A program made the translations under genes and the position numbers. A stretch of 64,000 bases of DNA. Source: CAYQQQ01 sp964420125. Its GTDB lineage: Bacteria; Actinomycetota; Acidimicrobiia; Acidimicrobiales; Microtrichaceae. The stretch spans positions 1 to 64,000 of the forward strand of contig CAYQQQ010000006.1 in assembly GCA_964420125.1 (NCBI GenBank), in the 5' to 3' direction. The notes under the pieces were generated by a model. The model was given only the letters and a program-made list of their open reading frames with translations, ran no database searches and was not told the origin of the DNA. Below are positions 52,119-60,596 of the stretch, piece after piece (within the stretch, counting starts at the first letter, position 1; each line of letters opens with the position of its first letter).

Positions 52119-53332
52119 GTCGCCCCCATCGGGGACGGGGTCGCCGTGTCCTCGGCGGGCGCTTCCTGGGGTGCTGCCGCCCCGGTGGCCACCTGGGCGG
52201 CGGCGGCTCCCCCGGGGGCAGCCGGCGGCGTCTGCGGCCGCGAGGGGCCGGCGGGGCGGGACACCGGCGGCGCGATCCACGCCGGCAGGGCACCCACCAG
52301 CACCGCCAGCGCCGCGCCCAGCGGCAACGCCGGCCACCCCAGGTCCTGGGGCGACGGGTTGAGCGCGGGGGGGTCGGTGCGGGCCAGCACCACCAGCGCG
52401 GCGCCCACCACGATCCCGCAGGCGCTCACCCCCCACTCGGGCAGCGCCCAGGGGTCGGGCCGGTAGCGGCTGGTGCGCACCCGGCGGCCCGCCAGCGCGA
52501 ACCCCGCCCCCGCCACGAGCACGCCGATGACCAGCAGCGGCAATCCCATCGCCGCCGGGGCGCCGGTGCCCAACGTCGCGTACACCCCCACGCACACCCC
52601 GCAGAGCCCCGCCACCACCAGCACGCCGGTGGTGGTGCGGGCCGCCCGGGTGACCTCACGGCGTCGGCCGTAGCCGCGGGAGTCCATCGCTGCTGCCAGC
52701 AGCAGCGATCGGTCCAGGGCGTCGGAGAGCACCGGCACGATGAGGTCCCGCAGCACGTGGAGCCGCCGGCCCGCGTCGCCGCGCAGCCGGCGGGCCCGGT
52801 GCACCCGCTGGGCGCTCTCCACCAGCTGGGGTGTCACCGACAGCGCCACGGTGACCGCCACCCCGAGCTCGTGCAGCGCCCCGGGCACCGACGCCAGCAG
52901 GCGCTTGGGGTTGGCCAGCACGTTGGCCGCGCCGAGGCACAGCAGCACGGTGGCCAGCCGCAGACCGTCGCGCAGCGCGGCCACCAGCGACTCCGCGGCC
53001 ACCGGGCCGCCCAGGCGGATCCCCGCCGCCGCCTCTGGCAGCGGCACCTCGGGCAGGGTGAACAGCACGTGGGCGCCGCCCCGGCCGTCCAGCAGCGCCC
53101 GGAACACCACCCGGAGGCCGATCACCACCAGCGCCATCCACACGTAGTACTTGAACCCCCGTGCCCACGGCGCGTCGGTGCGCCGGGCGCTCACCACGAA
53201 GGCCACCACCGCCAGCACCAGCCCGAGCAGCAGCACGTCGGTGGTGCGGCTGGCAGCGGTCGCCATGCCCAGGGCCCAGAGCCACCAGGCCCCGGGGTGC
53301 AGGGGTCGTGGCAGGCGATGTCGGCCGGTCAT
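52115..53332 (-). CDS. ecfT: ECF transporter T component
   Basis: 405-residue EcfT. Helices at the N-terminus (TTDVLLLGLVLAVVAFVV) and C-terminus frame the coupling region, where RVHRARRLRGD and AAAMDSRGYGRRRE supply the paired A-R-x motifs that contact the ATPases. Helix LVVIGLRVVFRALL and LATVLLCLGAANVLANPKRLLASVP are typical. The C-terminal 60 residues are a Pro/Ala-rich tail. ATG 53332 overlaps the surface-protein stop by 4 bases. It transmits ATPase motion to the S component for corrinoid import. Confidence 0.92.
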   Translation of the reverse strand: MTGRHRLPRPLHPGAWWLWALGMATAASRTTDVLLLGLVLAVVAFVVSARRTDAPWARGFKYYVWMALVVIGLRVVFRALLDGRGGAHVLFTLPEVPLPEAAAGIRLGGPVAAESLVAALRDGLRLATVLLCLGAANVLANPKRLLASVPGALHELGVAVTVALSVTPQLVESAQRVHRARRLRGDAGRRLHVLRDLIVPVLSDALDRSLLLAAAMDSRGYGRRREVTRAARTTTGVLVVAGLCGVCVGVYATLGTGAPAAMGLPLLVIGVLVAGAGFALAGRRVRTSRYRPDPWALPEWGVSACGIVVGAALVVLARTDPPALNPSPQDLGWPALPLGAALAVLVGALPAWIAPPVSRPAGPSRPQTPPAAPGGAAAAQVATGAAAPQEAPAEDTATPSPMGAT

Positions 53333-55872
53333 GGCGTCAGCGGTCCGGGTGCGGCGGGCTCCGCAGCGGGTGGCCCGGGTGTCGGCGGCGAGAGGGAGTC
53401 CTCCGACGGTTCGGAGCGGCGGCGCCGACGGCGCAGCAGGATCGAGCCGGCCGCGAGCCCGGTGACCCCCACGACCGCCACGGCGGTGCCGAACGCCGAT
53501 CCACCGGCCTCGTCGGTCCCCTCGGAGAGCTCTCGGGCCGAGACCCGGTCCGTGGCAGGTTCCGCGGCGGTGGCATCCTCGGAGCCGGACCCGCCGGATC
53601 CGGAAGGCGACGCGTCACCTGGCGCAGGTGGGGCGTCGGCGCCACCCGGGAGGCTGGAGGTGGTCGTGGACTCGGCGACCGTGGTGTCGGGCGTGGCAGG
53701 GGCCGCACCCGGCGTGGGCGCCGAGCCCGCAGAGCCGCCCAGCGTGCTCGGCGGGGTGGGAGCGGCAGGCGCCGGGGCAGGGGTGGGTTGGGTCGACGGC
53801 TGTCCCGACGGCTGGGCCGAACCGGGCGCCGGGCTCGGGGCGGTGGTCGTGGGCGGAGCGGTGGGCGCGGTGCGCGACCGGTCGCAGTCGGTGCCGGCCA
53901 GCGAACCGGCACCGGCAACGGCGGCGGGCGGGGCGAGCGTCGGTGGGTGGGCGTCGCCGGCGCCGGAGCCCTGCACGAACGACCACCCCTCCACCGTGCC
54001 CTGCGGTGGGCGACGGTTCCCGGCGCCGAGGTTGCTGTAGCACCACGCTCCGCCCCGCTCCGCCAGCCAGTACGACCAGTGGGCGCTGGCGGGGGACGGG
54101 TCGATGCAGGGGTCGGTGGCGGGCTTGCCGGCGATGCGGCAGAGGAACCCACCGGAGCGCAGTGCCGTGTCGTAGTCGACCCCGGCGCGATCCAGCGCAT
54201 CGAAGCCCGACGACGGCGCTCCGGGCGCGCAGCGCACGTGCACGCCCCCGCCGAGCGCACCGAAGTCGACGATCACCGTGACCCCTTCGGCGCCGGGACA
54301 GGGTCCCTCGCTGCCCGTGGCCGCGGCACCGGACACGCCCGGGGCCGCGTCGGCGCCCGGCGGCGAACCCAGCACCGCGGCACCGAGCCCGCCCAGCAGC
54401 ACCACGATCCCCACGCCGCGGCGCGCCCCGGCACCGGCGCCGGCCCGTGCGCCGATCAGCGCCACCGAGCCGGCCAGCAGCAGGGCGATCCCGGCCAGGA
54501 CCATCGTCGCGGATCGGGAGCCGGTCACCGCCAGGGCCTCCGTCCCGTCGGCGTCTGCGGTGGCTCCCGCCACGGCGGGCTGGGTGGCGGGCGGGGTGGT
54601 GGTCGTCGTGCTCGCGGGGCCGGCGGCCGTCGTGGTCGTCGACGGCGCAGCGGTCGTGGTGGTGGTGGTGGACGGGGCGGCTGTCGTGGTCGTGGTGGCA
54701 GGCACGACCGGCGCGTCGTCGGCGGGAACGCCGAAGGGCGCGGCGCCCAGCGCCAGCACGGCCTGGGTGCCGGCGCGGCGCCACTGGTCCCGCAGCAGCG
54801 GGTCGATCCCCGTGGCGAGGGCGGCTCCGCGCCCGTCGGGGTTGTAGGCGATGGCCCCCACCTCGCCCGTGGCGGGAGTGTCGGCGGCGTCGGCTCCCAG
54901 CTGGAGCTCCTCGGTCACCCAGGCGGCGGCACGCCCGGCGGCCTCGGCCTGGCCGGCGACACCCAGCGCGTGGCCGATGAGGCCGGTGCTGTTGGCGTTC
55001 AGCCCCGCGGTGGGGCCCACCCCGCCGAAGGCGCCGGTGGCGGCATCGGCCCGCCCCAGCAGCCAGCCCACGGCCCGGCTCAGACCGTCGTCGACCCCGT
55101 TGCCGGGGGGAGCGCACCGCAGGGCGTCGAGGGCGAGGGCGGTGGCGTCGGGATCGGCGTCCGCGTCGTCGTCGCACGGCCCCGGAGCGCTCTGGAGGGG
55201 GAAGCCGCCTCCGGGGCACTGCCGGCTCAACAGGAACGTCACCGCCGCCGCCGGCGGCCCCTCCGGCTGGTGGGACAGCGCCAGGATGGCCAGGGACTGG
55301 CCGATCAGGTTGGCGCCGTCGCTGCCGTGGGGGTTGCGGTCGCCGAAGCGGCCGGCCCCGGCGCCGGAGGTGGCCATCAGGGACTCCAGCTCGCCCACCA
55401 GGTCGAGCGATCCCACGGTGGTCGGGCGCTGCGCGGTCTCTGCCACCAGCAGCGCCTTCGCCAGCGGCCCGGCCAGGCGCACGCCGGCGTACTGGGCGCC
55501 CAGGGAATCCCAGGTGGTGTACTCGTCGAGCGCCGAGAGCACCGCGTCCACGAGGGCGGCGGTGGCCGGCCCGCTGCCCCGGCCGTGCAGCAGCAGCGCC
55601 AGCGCCGCATCGGCGCCCAGACCCCAGTCGGTGGATCCCGGGGCAGGTCCCGACAGGGTGCCACCGTTGTCGGCCAGCTCCTGAGCCAACCAGTCGAGGG
55701 CGGCTCCGGCGGACTCTGCCGGGGTGACCCGGCGGGCGGCGCCGGCGGCGGACGAGCCCAGCAGCCCCGAGAGCACGAGCACCAGCGCCATCACCGAGGT
55801 CGCGAGCGGGAGGGTCCGTGGCCCACGACGCAGCGCAGCGATGCGGGTGGGCGGCGGCGGTGTGTGGGTCAT
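53329..55872 (-). CDS. Surface alpha/alpha-toroid plus DUF4430-like protein (intrinsic-factor-like plan)
   Basis: 847-residue exported protein heading the B12 operon. Signal peptide, then about 46-390 an alpha/alpha-toroid of the prenyltransferase/squalene-cyclase type (LGADAALALLLHGRG, ANLIGQSLAILALS, DATALALDALRC, NSTGLIGHALGVAG). A Thr-rich linker and LAVTG sorting-like motif with helix lie at about 445-470, and a second signal-peptide-like helix at about 480-500. Next a DUF4430-like domain (VTVIVDFGALGGGVHVRC, SAHWSYWLAERGGAWCYSNLG), a Pro/Thr linker and a C-terminal helix with RRRRRR. Toroid plus DUF4430-type beta domain is the plan of human intrinsic factor and transcobalamin. GGAGG precedes ATG 55872. 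Confidence 0.82.
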   Translation of the reverse strand: MTHTPPPPTRIAALRRGPRTLPLATSVMALVLVLSGLLGSSAAGAARRVTPAESAGAALDWLAQELADNGGTLSGPAPGSTDWGLGADAALALLLHGRGSGPATAALVDAVLSALDEYTTWDSLGAQYAGVRLAGPLAKALLVAETAQRPTTVGSLDLVGELESLMATSGAGAGRFGDRNPHGSDGANLIGQSLAILALSHQPEGPPAAAVTFLLSRQCPGGGFPLQSAPGPCDDDADADPDATALALDALRCAPPGNGVDDGLSRAVGWLLGRADAATGAFGGVGPTAGLNANSTGLIGHALGVAGQAEAAGRAAAWVTEELQLGADAADTPATGEVGAIAYNPDGRGAALATGIDPLLRDQWRRAGTQAVLALGAAPFGVPADDAPVVPATTTTTAAPSTTTTTTAAPSTTTTAAGPASTTTTTPPATQPAVAGATADADGTEALAVTGSRSATMVLAGIALLLAGSVALIGARAGAGAGARRGVGIVVLLGGLGAAVLGSPPGADAAPGVSGAAATGSEGPCPGAEGVTVIVDFGALGGGVHVRCAPGAPSSGFDALDRAGVDYDTALRSGGFLCRIAGKPATDPCIDPSPASAHWSYWLAERGGAWCYSNLGAGNRRPPQGTVEGWSFVQGSGAGDAHPPTLAPPAAVAGAGSLAGTDCDRSRTAPTAPPTTTAPSPAPGSAQPSGQPSTQPTPAPAPAAPTPPSTLGGSAGSAPTPGAAPATPDTTVAESTTTSSLPGGADAPPAPGDASPSGSGGSGSEDATAAEPATDRVSARELSEGTDEAGGSAFGTAVAVVGVTGLAAGSILLRRRRRRSEPSEDSLSPPTPGPPAAEPAAPGPLTP

Positions 55873-55964
55873 GTGGTCCTCCCGGCGCCGTGCACCCGGT
55901 CACCAGGAAGGATCCGACCAGGCTCCGACGTCCGCTGTCCGCGACGGACGATCCTCGAAGCGAC

Positions 55965-56090
55965 ACCGCCTCATCGAGCGCTCCGGCTCGCACACGGGGA
56001 AGCTCCCCGAGCGGACCGACCTGGCGGCCGGTTGTGCCTACGGTTGCGGGACAGCGCCGGTTTCCGACCGGCTTCCCTCGGTGAGGCGGC
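55965..56090 (-). promoter_or_regulatory. Cobalamin (B12) riboswitch
   Basis: On the minus strand GGGAAGCCGGTC (56077-56066) and CTGTCCCGCAACCG (56054-56041) match the conserved core of the cobalamin aptamer. P1 is closed by GCCGCCTCA (56090-56082) and TGAGGCGGT (55973-55965), 8 Watson-Crick pairs plus one wobble. Between the aptamer and ATG 55872 lies a CGTCCG/CGGACG hairpin that may be the switching element. It controls the four-gene surface protein and ECF transporter operon, repressing it when B12 is plentiful by the known mode of this class. Confidence 0.9.
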
Positions 56091-56185
56091 ACTGCGTTGT
56101 GTGGCCCCATCTGATCACCCCGGCTCCCCACAGGGCAAGCGTTTCCCGGCCCGCTCCGTGGCAGCGGACCGCATGGCCGCAGCGG

Positions 56186-56198
56186 TAGCCTGCGGCCA
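56186..56198 (+). promoter_or_regulatory. Leaderless -10 element TAGCCT
   Basis: TAGCCT at 56186-56191 ends 7 bases before ATG 56198. Confidence 0.5.
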
Positions 56199-56749
56199 TG
56201 ATCGCGGCGGTCGTGCTGGCGGCGGGGCCGGGGGAGCGCTTCGCCGGCCCCTCGCACAAGCTGCGCACCGAGATCGACGGTGTGGCCATGGTGCGGAGGT
56301 GCGTCGACGCGGCCGTGGCCTCGGGCATCGGTCCGGTGCTGGTGGTGAGCGGTGCGGAGCCGCTCGCCGACCTGATCCCTCCGGGCGTCACCGAGATCCG
56401 TGCCGTCGAGTGGTCCGCCGGGCAGTCCCACTCGTTGCAGGCGGCGCTGCACAGCCTCCGACCGTCCCATGCGGATGCGGCGGTGGTGGGCCTGGCCGAC
56501 ACCCCGTGGGTGGGACCGTCCGCTTGGCGGGCGGTCGCCGACGCCCCCGGGGAGATCGTGGTGGCCACCTTCGACGGCCATCGCCGGCCGCCGGTGAAGC
56601 TCGCCCGCTCCATCTGGGGGGAGCTGCCCACCACCGGTGACGAAGGGGCCCGGGTCCTCATGCGTCGCCGTCCCGAGCTGGTCCGGGAGGTGCCGGTGCT
56701 CGGCGACCCCCGCGACGTCGACACCCTCGACGACCTGCCCGCCAGCTGA
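56198..56749 (+). CDS. MobA/MocA-like nucleotidyltransferase
   Basis: 183-residue NTP-transferase-like protein. MIAAVVLAAGPGERFAGPSHKLRTEIDGVAMVRRCVDAA is the nucleotide-binding N-terminus; VVGLADTPWVGPSAWRAV contains the metal-binding LADTP (variant of GDMP); FDGHRRPPVKLARSIW and GDEGARVLMRR follow. Relatives link CTP or GTP to molybdopterin, giving the MCD or MGD cofactor. The gene next to it is CoxG-like, so a molybdenum hydroxylase function fits, though the hydroxylase itself is not in this window. Starts leaderless at ATG 56198. Confidence 0.85.
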   Translation: MIAAVVLAAGPGERFAGPSHKLRTEIDGVAMVRRCVDAAVASGIGPVLVVSGAEPLADLIPPGVTEIRAVEWSAGQSHSLQAALHSLRPSHADAAVVGLADTPWVGPSAWRAVADAPGEIVVATFDGHRRPPVKLARSIWGELPTTGDEGARVLMRRRPELVREVPVLGDPRDVDTLDDLPAS

Positions 56750-56863
56750 TCGGGCCGATCTCGACCCCGCCGCGGTGAGCGGTGCAGCACGAGGCGACCG
56801 CCCGGTGAAGGGAACCGCCGGGTGACTGGCTACGGTGTGAACGCACACAGGAGGTCGCCCCAA

Positions 56864-57586
56864 GTGGAACTCAACAACTCGTTCACGGTGGACGTGCCGG
56901 TGGAGACGGCGTGGCAGGTGCTCAGCGACGTGCCGACCATCGCCCCGTGCCTGCCCGGCGCCCAGCTGCAGGAGGTGGAGGGGGAGGAGTACCGGGGGAT
57001 CGTGAAGGTGAAGGTCGGCCCGATCACCGCTCAGTACAAGGGCAAGGCCACCTTCGTGGAGATCAACGAGGCCGACCGCCGCATGGTGTTGAAGGCCGAG
57101 GGGCGCGAGACCAAGGGCCAGGGCAACGCCAGCGCGCTGATCACGGCGCAGCTCGAAGCCAAGGGGGAGCGCACCGAGGTGGTGGTGAGCACCGACCTCA
57201 CCGTCACCGGCAAGGTCGCCCAGTTCGGGCGGGGTGTGATGGCGGACGTGTCGGCCAAGCTGATGGGGCAGTTCGCCGACAACCTGGCCTCCACCGTGCT
57301 CGGCCCTGGTGGCGATGCCGGTGGCTCGGAGACAGGTGCCGCCGACAACAGCACCAACGGTGCGGGCTCGGCACAAGCCGGAGCCGGCGGTGCCTCCGGA
57401 TCCTCTGCGGGCTCCGCCACCTCCGGCAACGGTGGGGTGACGACCTTCGACCTGCCCGAACCCGAACCGGTCGACCTGCTCGAGGCCGCCGGCACCCCGA
57501 CCCTCAAGCGGCTCGTGCCGCCGATCGTGGCCTTGGTGCTCGTGTTGCTGGTCGTGCGGATGCTGCGCCGGCGCGGCGGCCGCTGA
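56864..57586 (+). CDS. CoxG-like SRPBCC protein with C-terminal membrane helix
   Basis: 240-residue protein of the CO dehydrogenase subunit G (CoxG) family: NNSFTVDVPVETAWQVLSDVPTIAPCLPGAQLQ, YRGIVKVKVGPITAQYKGKATF and the helix VAQFGRGVMADVSAKLMGQFADNL. After a Ser/Gly linker comes a membrane helix (LVPPIVALVLVLLVVRML) with RRRGGR tail. CoxG proteins help anchor or mature molybdenum hydroxylases at the membrane. AGGAGGT lies 9 bases before GTG 56864. Adjacent to the MobA-like gene. Confidence 0.88.
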   Translation: MELNNSFTVDVPVETAWQVLSDVPTIAPCLPGAQLQEVEGEEYRGIVKVKVGPITAQYKGKATFVEINEADRRMVLKAEGRETKGQGNASALITAQLEAKGERTEVVVSTDLTVTGKVAQFGRGVMADVSAKLMGQFADNLASTVLGPGGDAGGSETGAADNSTNGAGSAQAGAGGASGSSAGSATSGNGGVTTFDLPEPEPVDLLEAAGTPTLKRLVPPIVALVLVLLVVRMLRRRGGR

Positions 57587-57597
57587 GCTCGTCGGAC

Positions 57598-58140
57598 ATG
57601 GTGCAGGCGGGACCACCCACGTGGTGCCCCTCGGTCGCTCCAGTGGCCGCAGCAGACCGTGACGCCGACCGGGCCGCGGTGGCGGAGCTGCTCGGGCGGG
57701 AGCCCGAAGCGGCCTTCGAGGTGGTGGTGCGCGACGGACTGGGCGCCCCGGTGGTGATCCGCAACGCTCCGCTCCTGCGCGACGGCACCCCCATGCCCAC
57801 CCGCTACTACCTGGTGGACCGGTCGCTCTGCCGGAGGATCGGCACCCTGGAGGCGTCCGGCGGCGTGCGCGCCGCCGAGGCCGCCGTCGACCCCGACGAG
57901 CTCGCGGCCGCCCACCGGCGCTACGCCGCAGCGCGCGATGCCGCCATCCCTCCCGACTGGACGGGACCCCGCCCCCGCGGTGGGGTCGGAGGCACCCGGC
58001 AGGGGGTCAAGTGCCTGCACGCCCACTACGCCCACCTCCTCGCCGGTGGGGACGACCCGGTCGGGCGATGGGTCGCAGCGCGCCTGGCCGAGCCGCAGGC
58101 GGCCGAGCCGCGCGACCCGGCCACGGGAGGCACGCCGTGA
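57598..58140 (+). CDS. DUF501 protein
   Basis: 180-residue DUF501 family protein: LLGREPEAAFEVVVRDGLGAPVVIRNAPLLRDGTPMPTRYYLVDRSL, TLEASGGVRAAEAAVD and VKCLHAHYAHLLAGGDDPVGRWV. DUF501 is almost always next to Ppx in actinobacteria, as in Mycobacterium (Rv1025-Rv1026). Its function is unknown. The end overlaps the ppx start by 4 bases. ATG 57598 gives a short N-terminal extension that may be unconserved. Confidence 0.9.
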   Translation: MVQAGPPTWCPSVAPVAAADRDADRAAVAELLGREPEAAFEVVVRDGLGAPVVIRNAPLLRDGTPMPTRYYLVDRSLCRRIGTLEASGGVRAAEAAVDPDELAAAHRRYAAARDAAIPPDWTGPRPRGGVGGTRQGVKCLHAHYAHLLAGGDDPVGRWVAARLAEPQAAEPRDPATGGTP

Positions 58141-59045
58141 ACCCCATGGTCGCTGCGCTCGACTGCGGCACGAACTCCATCCGCCTGCTGGTCACCGACG
58201 GCACCACCCAGTTCGAGCGGCGGATGACCATCACCCGTCTCGGCAAGGGCGTCGATGCCACCGGCCGGCTGCAGCCCGAGGCCGTGGAGCGGACCCTGGA
58301 CGTGCTGCGGGAGTACCGCACCCTGATGGACCGCCACCGCGTGGAGGCCATCCGCGCCGCCGCCACCTCGGCCTCCCGTGACGCCGAGAACCGCGAGGAC
58401 TTCTTCGGCCCGGCGACCGAGATCCTCGGGGTGCGTCCCGAGCTGATCAGCGGCACCGAGGAGGCGGCCCTGTCGTTCTCCGGGGCCACCTCCGAGCTGG
58501 ATCCCCTCGACGGACCGTTCCTTGTGGTCGACGTCGGCGGGGGGTCCACCGAGCTGGCGGTGGGCTCCGCCCGGGTGGAGGGGTCGATCTCCCAGCAGAT
58601 GGGCTGCGTGCGTCTCACCGAGAAGTTCCTGCACCACGATCCACCGCTGCCCGAGGAGCTCACCGCCTGCCTGGCCGAGGTGACCGCCAACCTCGACGAC
58701 GTGGTCCGCGAGGTGCCGCTCGTGCTGGGAGCCCGCCGGTTCGTCGGGCTGGCCGGCACCATCACCAACGTGGCCGCCGTGGAGCTGGGGGAGTACGACC
58801 CGGCCAAGGTGCACCACTTCCGCCTCACCCGCGCCGCGGTGGAGGACGTGTTCCGCACCCTGGCCACCGAATCGCTCGAGGACCGTCGCCACAACCCCGG
58901 CCTCGAGCCCGCCCGGGCCGACGTGATCGTGGGCGGCCTGTGCGTGCTGGTGGGGGTGATGCGGTTCTTCGACTTCCCGGAGTGCCTCGTGTCCGAGCGC
59001 GACATCCTCGACGGGCTCGCCATGTCCGTGCTGGACGAGGGGTGA
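58137..59045 (+). CDS. ppx: Exopolyphosphatase / pppGpp phosphohydrolase (Ppx/GppA)
   Basis: 302-residue Ppx/GppA of the short actinobacterial form. Segments: LDCGTNSIRLLV (phosphate 1 loop), TRLGKGVDATGRL, AAATSASRDAENR, ISGTEEA, VVDVGGGSTEL (phosphate 2 loop) and GLAGTITN. It hydrolyses terminal phosphates of polyphosphate or of pppGpp; substrate preference cannot be told from sequence. GTG 58137 overlaps DUF501 by 4 bases, and a GNAT gene follows 7 bases after the stop. Cytoplasmic. Confidence 0.92.
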   Translation: MNPMVAALDCGTNSIRLLVTDGTTQFERRMTITRLGKGVDATGRLQPEAVERTLDVLREYRTLMDRHRVEAIRAAATSASRDAENREDFFGPATEILGVRPELISGTEEAALSFSGATSELDPLDGPFLVVDVGGGSTELAVGSARVEGSISQQMGCVRLTEKFLHHDPPLPEELTACLAEVTANLDDVVREVPLVLGARRFVGLAGTITNVAAVELGEYDPAKVHHFRLTRAAVEDVFRTLATESLEDRRHNPGLEPARADVIVGGLCVLVGVMRFFDFPECLVSERDILDGLAMSVLDEG

Positions 59046-59052
59046 GGACGCC

Positions 59053-59688
59053 GTGCTGCGCCGCAGGAGCACCCAACCCGCACCACCACCCACGGAGCCG
59101 GTCACCCTCCAGGGTCGACGGGTGGTGCTGCGACCGCTGGTGGCCGCCGACTTCGCCATGTGGCAGGACGTCCGGCGTCGCTGCGGGGAGTGGCTCACCC
59201 GCTGGGAGCCCCGCCCGGCTCCCGGTCAGCCGGACACCGTCGAGGACCGCCAGGCCTTCCAGTCGCGCTGCTCGGTGCGGCTGCGGGAGATCCAGCTCGG
59301 CACCGGGTTCGGGTTCGGGCTCTTCGTCGACGGGATCCTGCGTGGCGAGGTGAACCTCAACACCATCCACCGTGGCGCCCGTCAGAACGCCTACATCGGC
59401 TACTGGGTCGACCAGGCAGTCGCAGGGCAGGGCTACATGCCCGAGTCGGTGGTGGCGGTGCTGCGCTTCGCCTTCGACGACCTGCACCTGCACCGGGTCC
59501 AGATCGCCATCGTGCCCCGCAACACCGCCAGCCGCCGGGTGGTCGAGAAGCTCGGCCTCCGAGAGGAAGGGGTGGCGTTGCGCTACCTCCAGATCAACGG
59601 CGTGTGGGAGGACCACGTGCGCTACGCCATCACCGCCGAGGAGTGGATGGAGCGCGCCGACGAGCTGCTGGACGCCTGGATCCGCTGA
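59053..59688 (+). CDS. RimJ/RimL-type GNAT acetyltransferase
   Basis: 211-residue acetyltransferase. VTLQGRRVVLRPLVAADFAMWQDVRR at the N-terminus, FVDGILRGEVNLNTIHRGARQNAYIGYWVDQAVAGQGYMPESVVAVLRFAFDDLHLHRVQIAIVPRNTASRRVVEKLGLREEG in the core. The ARQNAYIGYWVD and HRVQI motifs are those of RimJ-type enzymes that acetylate protein N-termini, such as ribosomal protein S5. GTG 59053 follows ppx by 7 bases, so it may belong to the DUF501-ppx operon. Confidence 0.9.
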   Translation: MLRRRSTQPAPPPTEPVTLQGRRVVLRPLVAADFAMWQDVRRRCGEWLTRWEPRPAPGQPDTVEDRQAFQSRCSVRLREIQLGTGFGFGLFVDGILRGEVNLNTIHRGARQNAYIGYWVDQAVAGQGYMPESVVAVLRFAFDDLHLHRVQIAIVPRNTASRRVVEKLGLREEGVALRYLQINGVWEDHVRYAITAEEWMERADELLDAWIR

Positions 59689-59778
59689 CCAGGTGCTGCA
59701 GGTCGCTGAGGCATGGCGTCGTGCGCTGCGCCTTCCCTCGGGGCGTCACCGGACCTGGTCGGAGGTGGATGGCGCCGG

Positions 59779-60567
59779 TCAGGAGCCTGATCGGATCCGG
59801 GCCTGGAGGGCGGCCAGACGCTCGGCGAATTCCGGCTGGTCCATCGAGTGCAGCTGCTCGGCGAGCTCGATGTCCACGGCCTCGCCGTGATCGCCGACGT
59901 CGGCCATCTCCGCCAGGGTGGCCTTGGTCGCCCTCGACAGCTCCGCCGGCACCGACGCCGCGCGGCCCGCGACCTCCACGGCGCGCTCCCGGAGATCGTC
60001 CGCGGAGGTGAGCTCCCAGACCAGCCCTGCGTCCTTCGCCGCCCCGGCGTCGAGCACCTGACCGAAGAGCACCATCGCCGCTGCAGCCTGCGGGCCGACC
60101 AGCCGGCGCAGCATCCAGGTGTGCCCGCCGCCGGGGTGGATGCCGAGGTCGAGGAAGCGGCAGTCGAAGCGGGCCCGGGGAGCCGCCAGGCGGACGTCGC
60201 ACGCCAGCGCCAGGTTCATGCCCGCGCCCACCGCGGGGCCGTTGACCGCGGCCACGGTGGGCAGCGGCGATCGGGCCACGCAGAGGAACCCGTCGTAGAT
60301 GGTCCGCAGGCCCTCGTCCCGGGAGCCGCCGAGCTGGGACAGGTCGGCGCCGGCGCAGAAGGCCGGACCTTCTCCGGTGACGACGAGCGCACCGACGGCG
60401 TCGTCGGCCTCCAACGCGGCCACGGCTGCGGTGAGCTCCTCGCACAGCGGCATCGACAGGGCGTTGCGCCGGTCCGGGTCGTCGAGCACCAGCACCGCCA
60501 CCCGGTCGTGGCGCTCGATGCGCACGAGCGGGCCGGTGGATCCGTCGCCGGCGGCAAGGTGTGTCAC
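59779..60567 (-). CDS. Enoyl-CoA hydratase/isomerase family (crotonase)
   Basis: 262-residue crotonase. VAVLVLDDPDRRNALSMPL, GEGPAFCAGADLSQLGG and AVNGPAVGAGMNLALACDVRLAA are the conserved blocks; RFLDLGIHPGGGHTWMLRRLVG carries the second active-site stretch, where HPGG replaces the glutamate-containing segment of true hydratases, so the exact reaction is uncertain. GTG 60567 is preceded by GGAGGG. Divergent from a glycosyltransferase gene with 28 bases between starts. Confidence 0.87.
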   Translation of the reverse strand: MTHLAAGDGSTGPLVRIERHDRVAVLVLDDPDRRNALSMPLCEELTAAVAALEADDAVGALVVTGEGPAFCAGADLSQLGGSRDEGLRTIYDGFLCVARSPLPTVAAVNGPAVGAGMNLALACDVRLAAPRARFDCRFLDLGIHPGGGHTWMLRRLVGPQAAAAMVLFGQVLDAGAAKDAGLVWELTSADDLRERAVEVAGRAASVPAELSRATKATLAEMADVGDHGEAVDIELAEQLHSMDQPEFAERLAALQARIRSGS

Positions 60568-60582
60568 GGTGGGACCCTCCGG

Positions 60583-60596
60583 TACCGTCGTCGCCG
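60583..60596 (+). promoter_or_regulatory. Leaderless -10 element TACCGT
   Basis: TACCGT at 60583-60588 ends 8 bases before GTG 60596. The divergent crotonase gene begins only 28 bases away, so the two promoters overlap. Confidence 0.5.

Noticed and set aside
53161..57616. Frames of over 1100 codons on both strands across the B12 operon
   Set aside because: Both overlap well-supported transporter and surface-protein genes in other frames and show only biased composition; the true genes have domains, ribosome-binding sites and coupled junctions.
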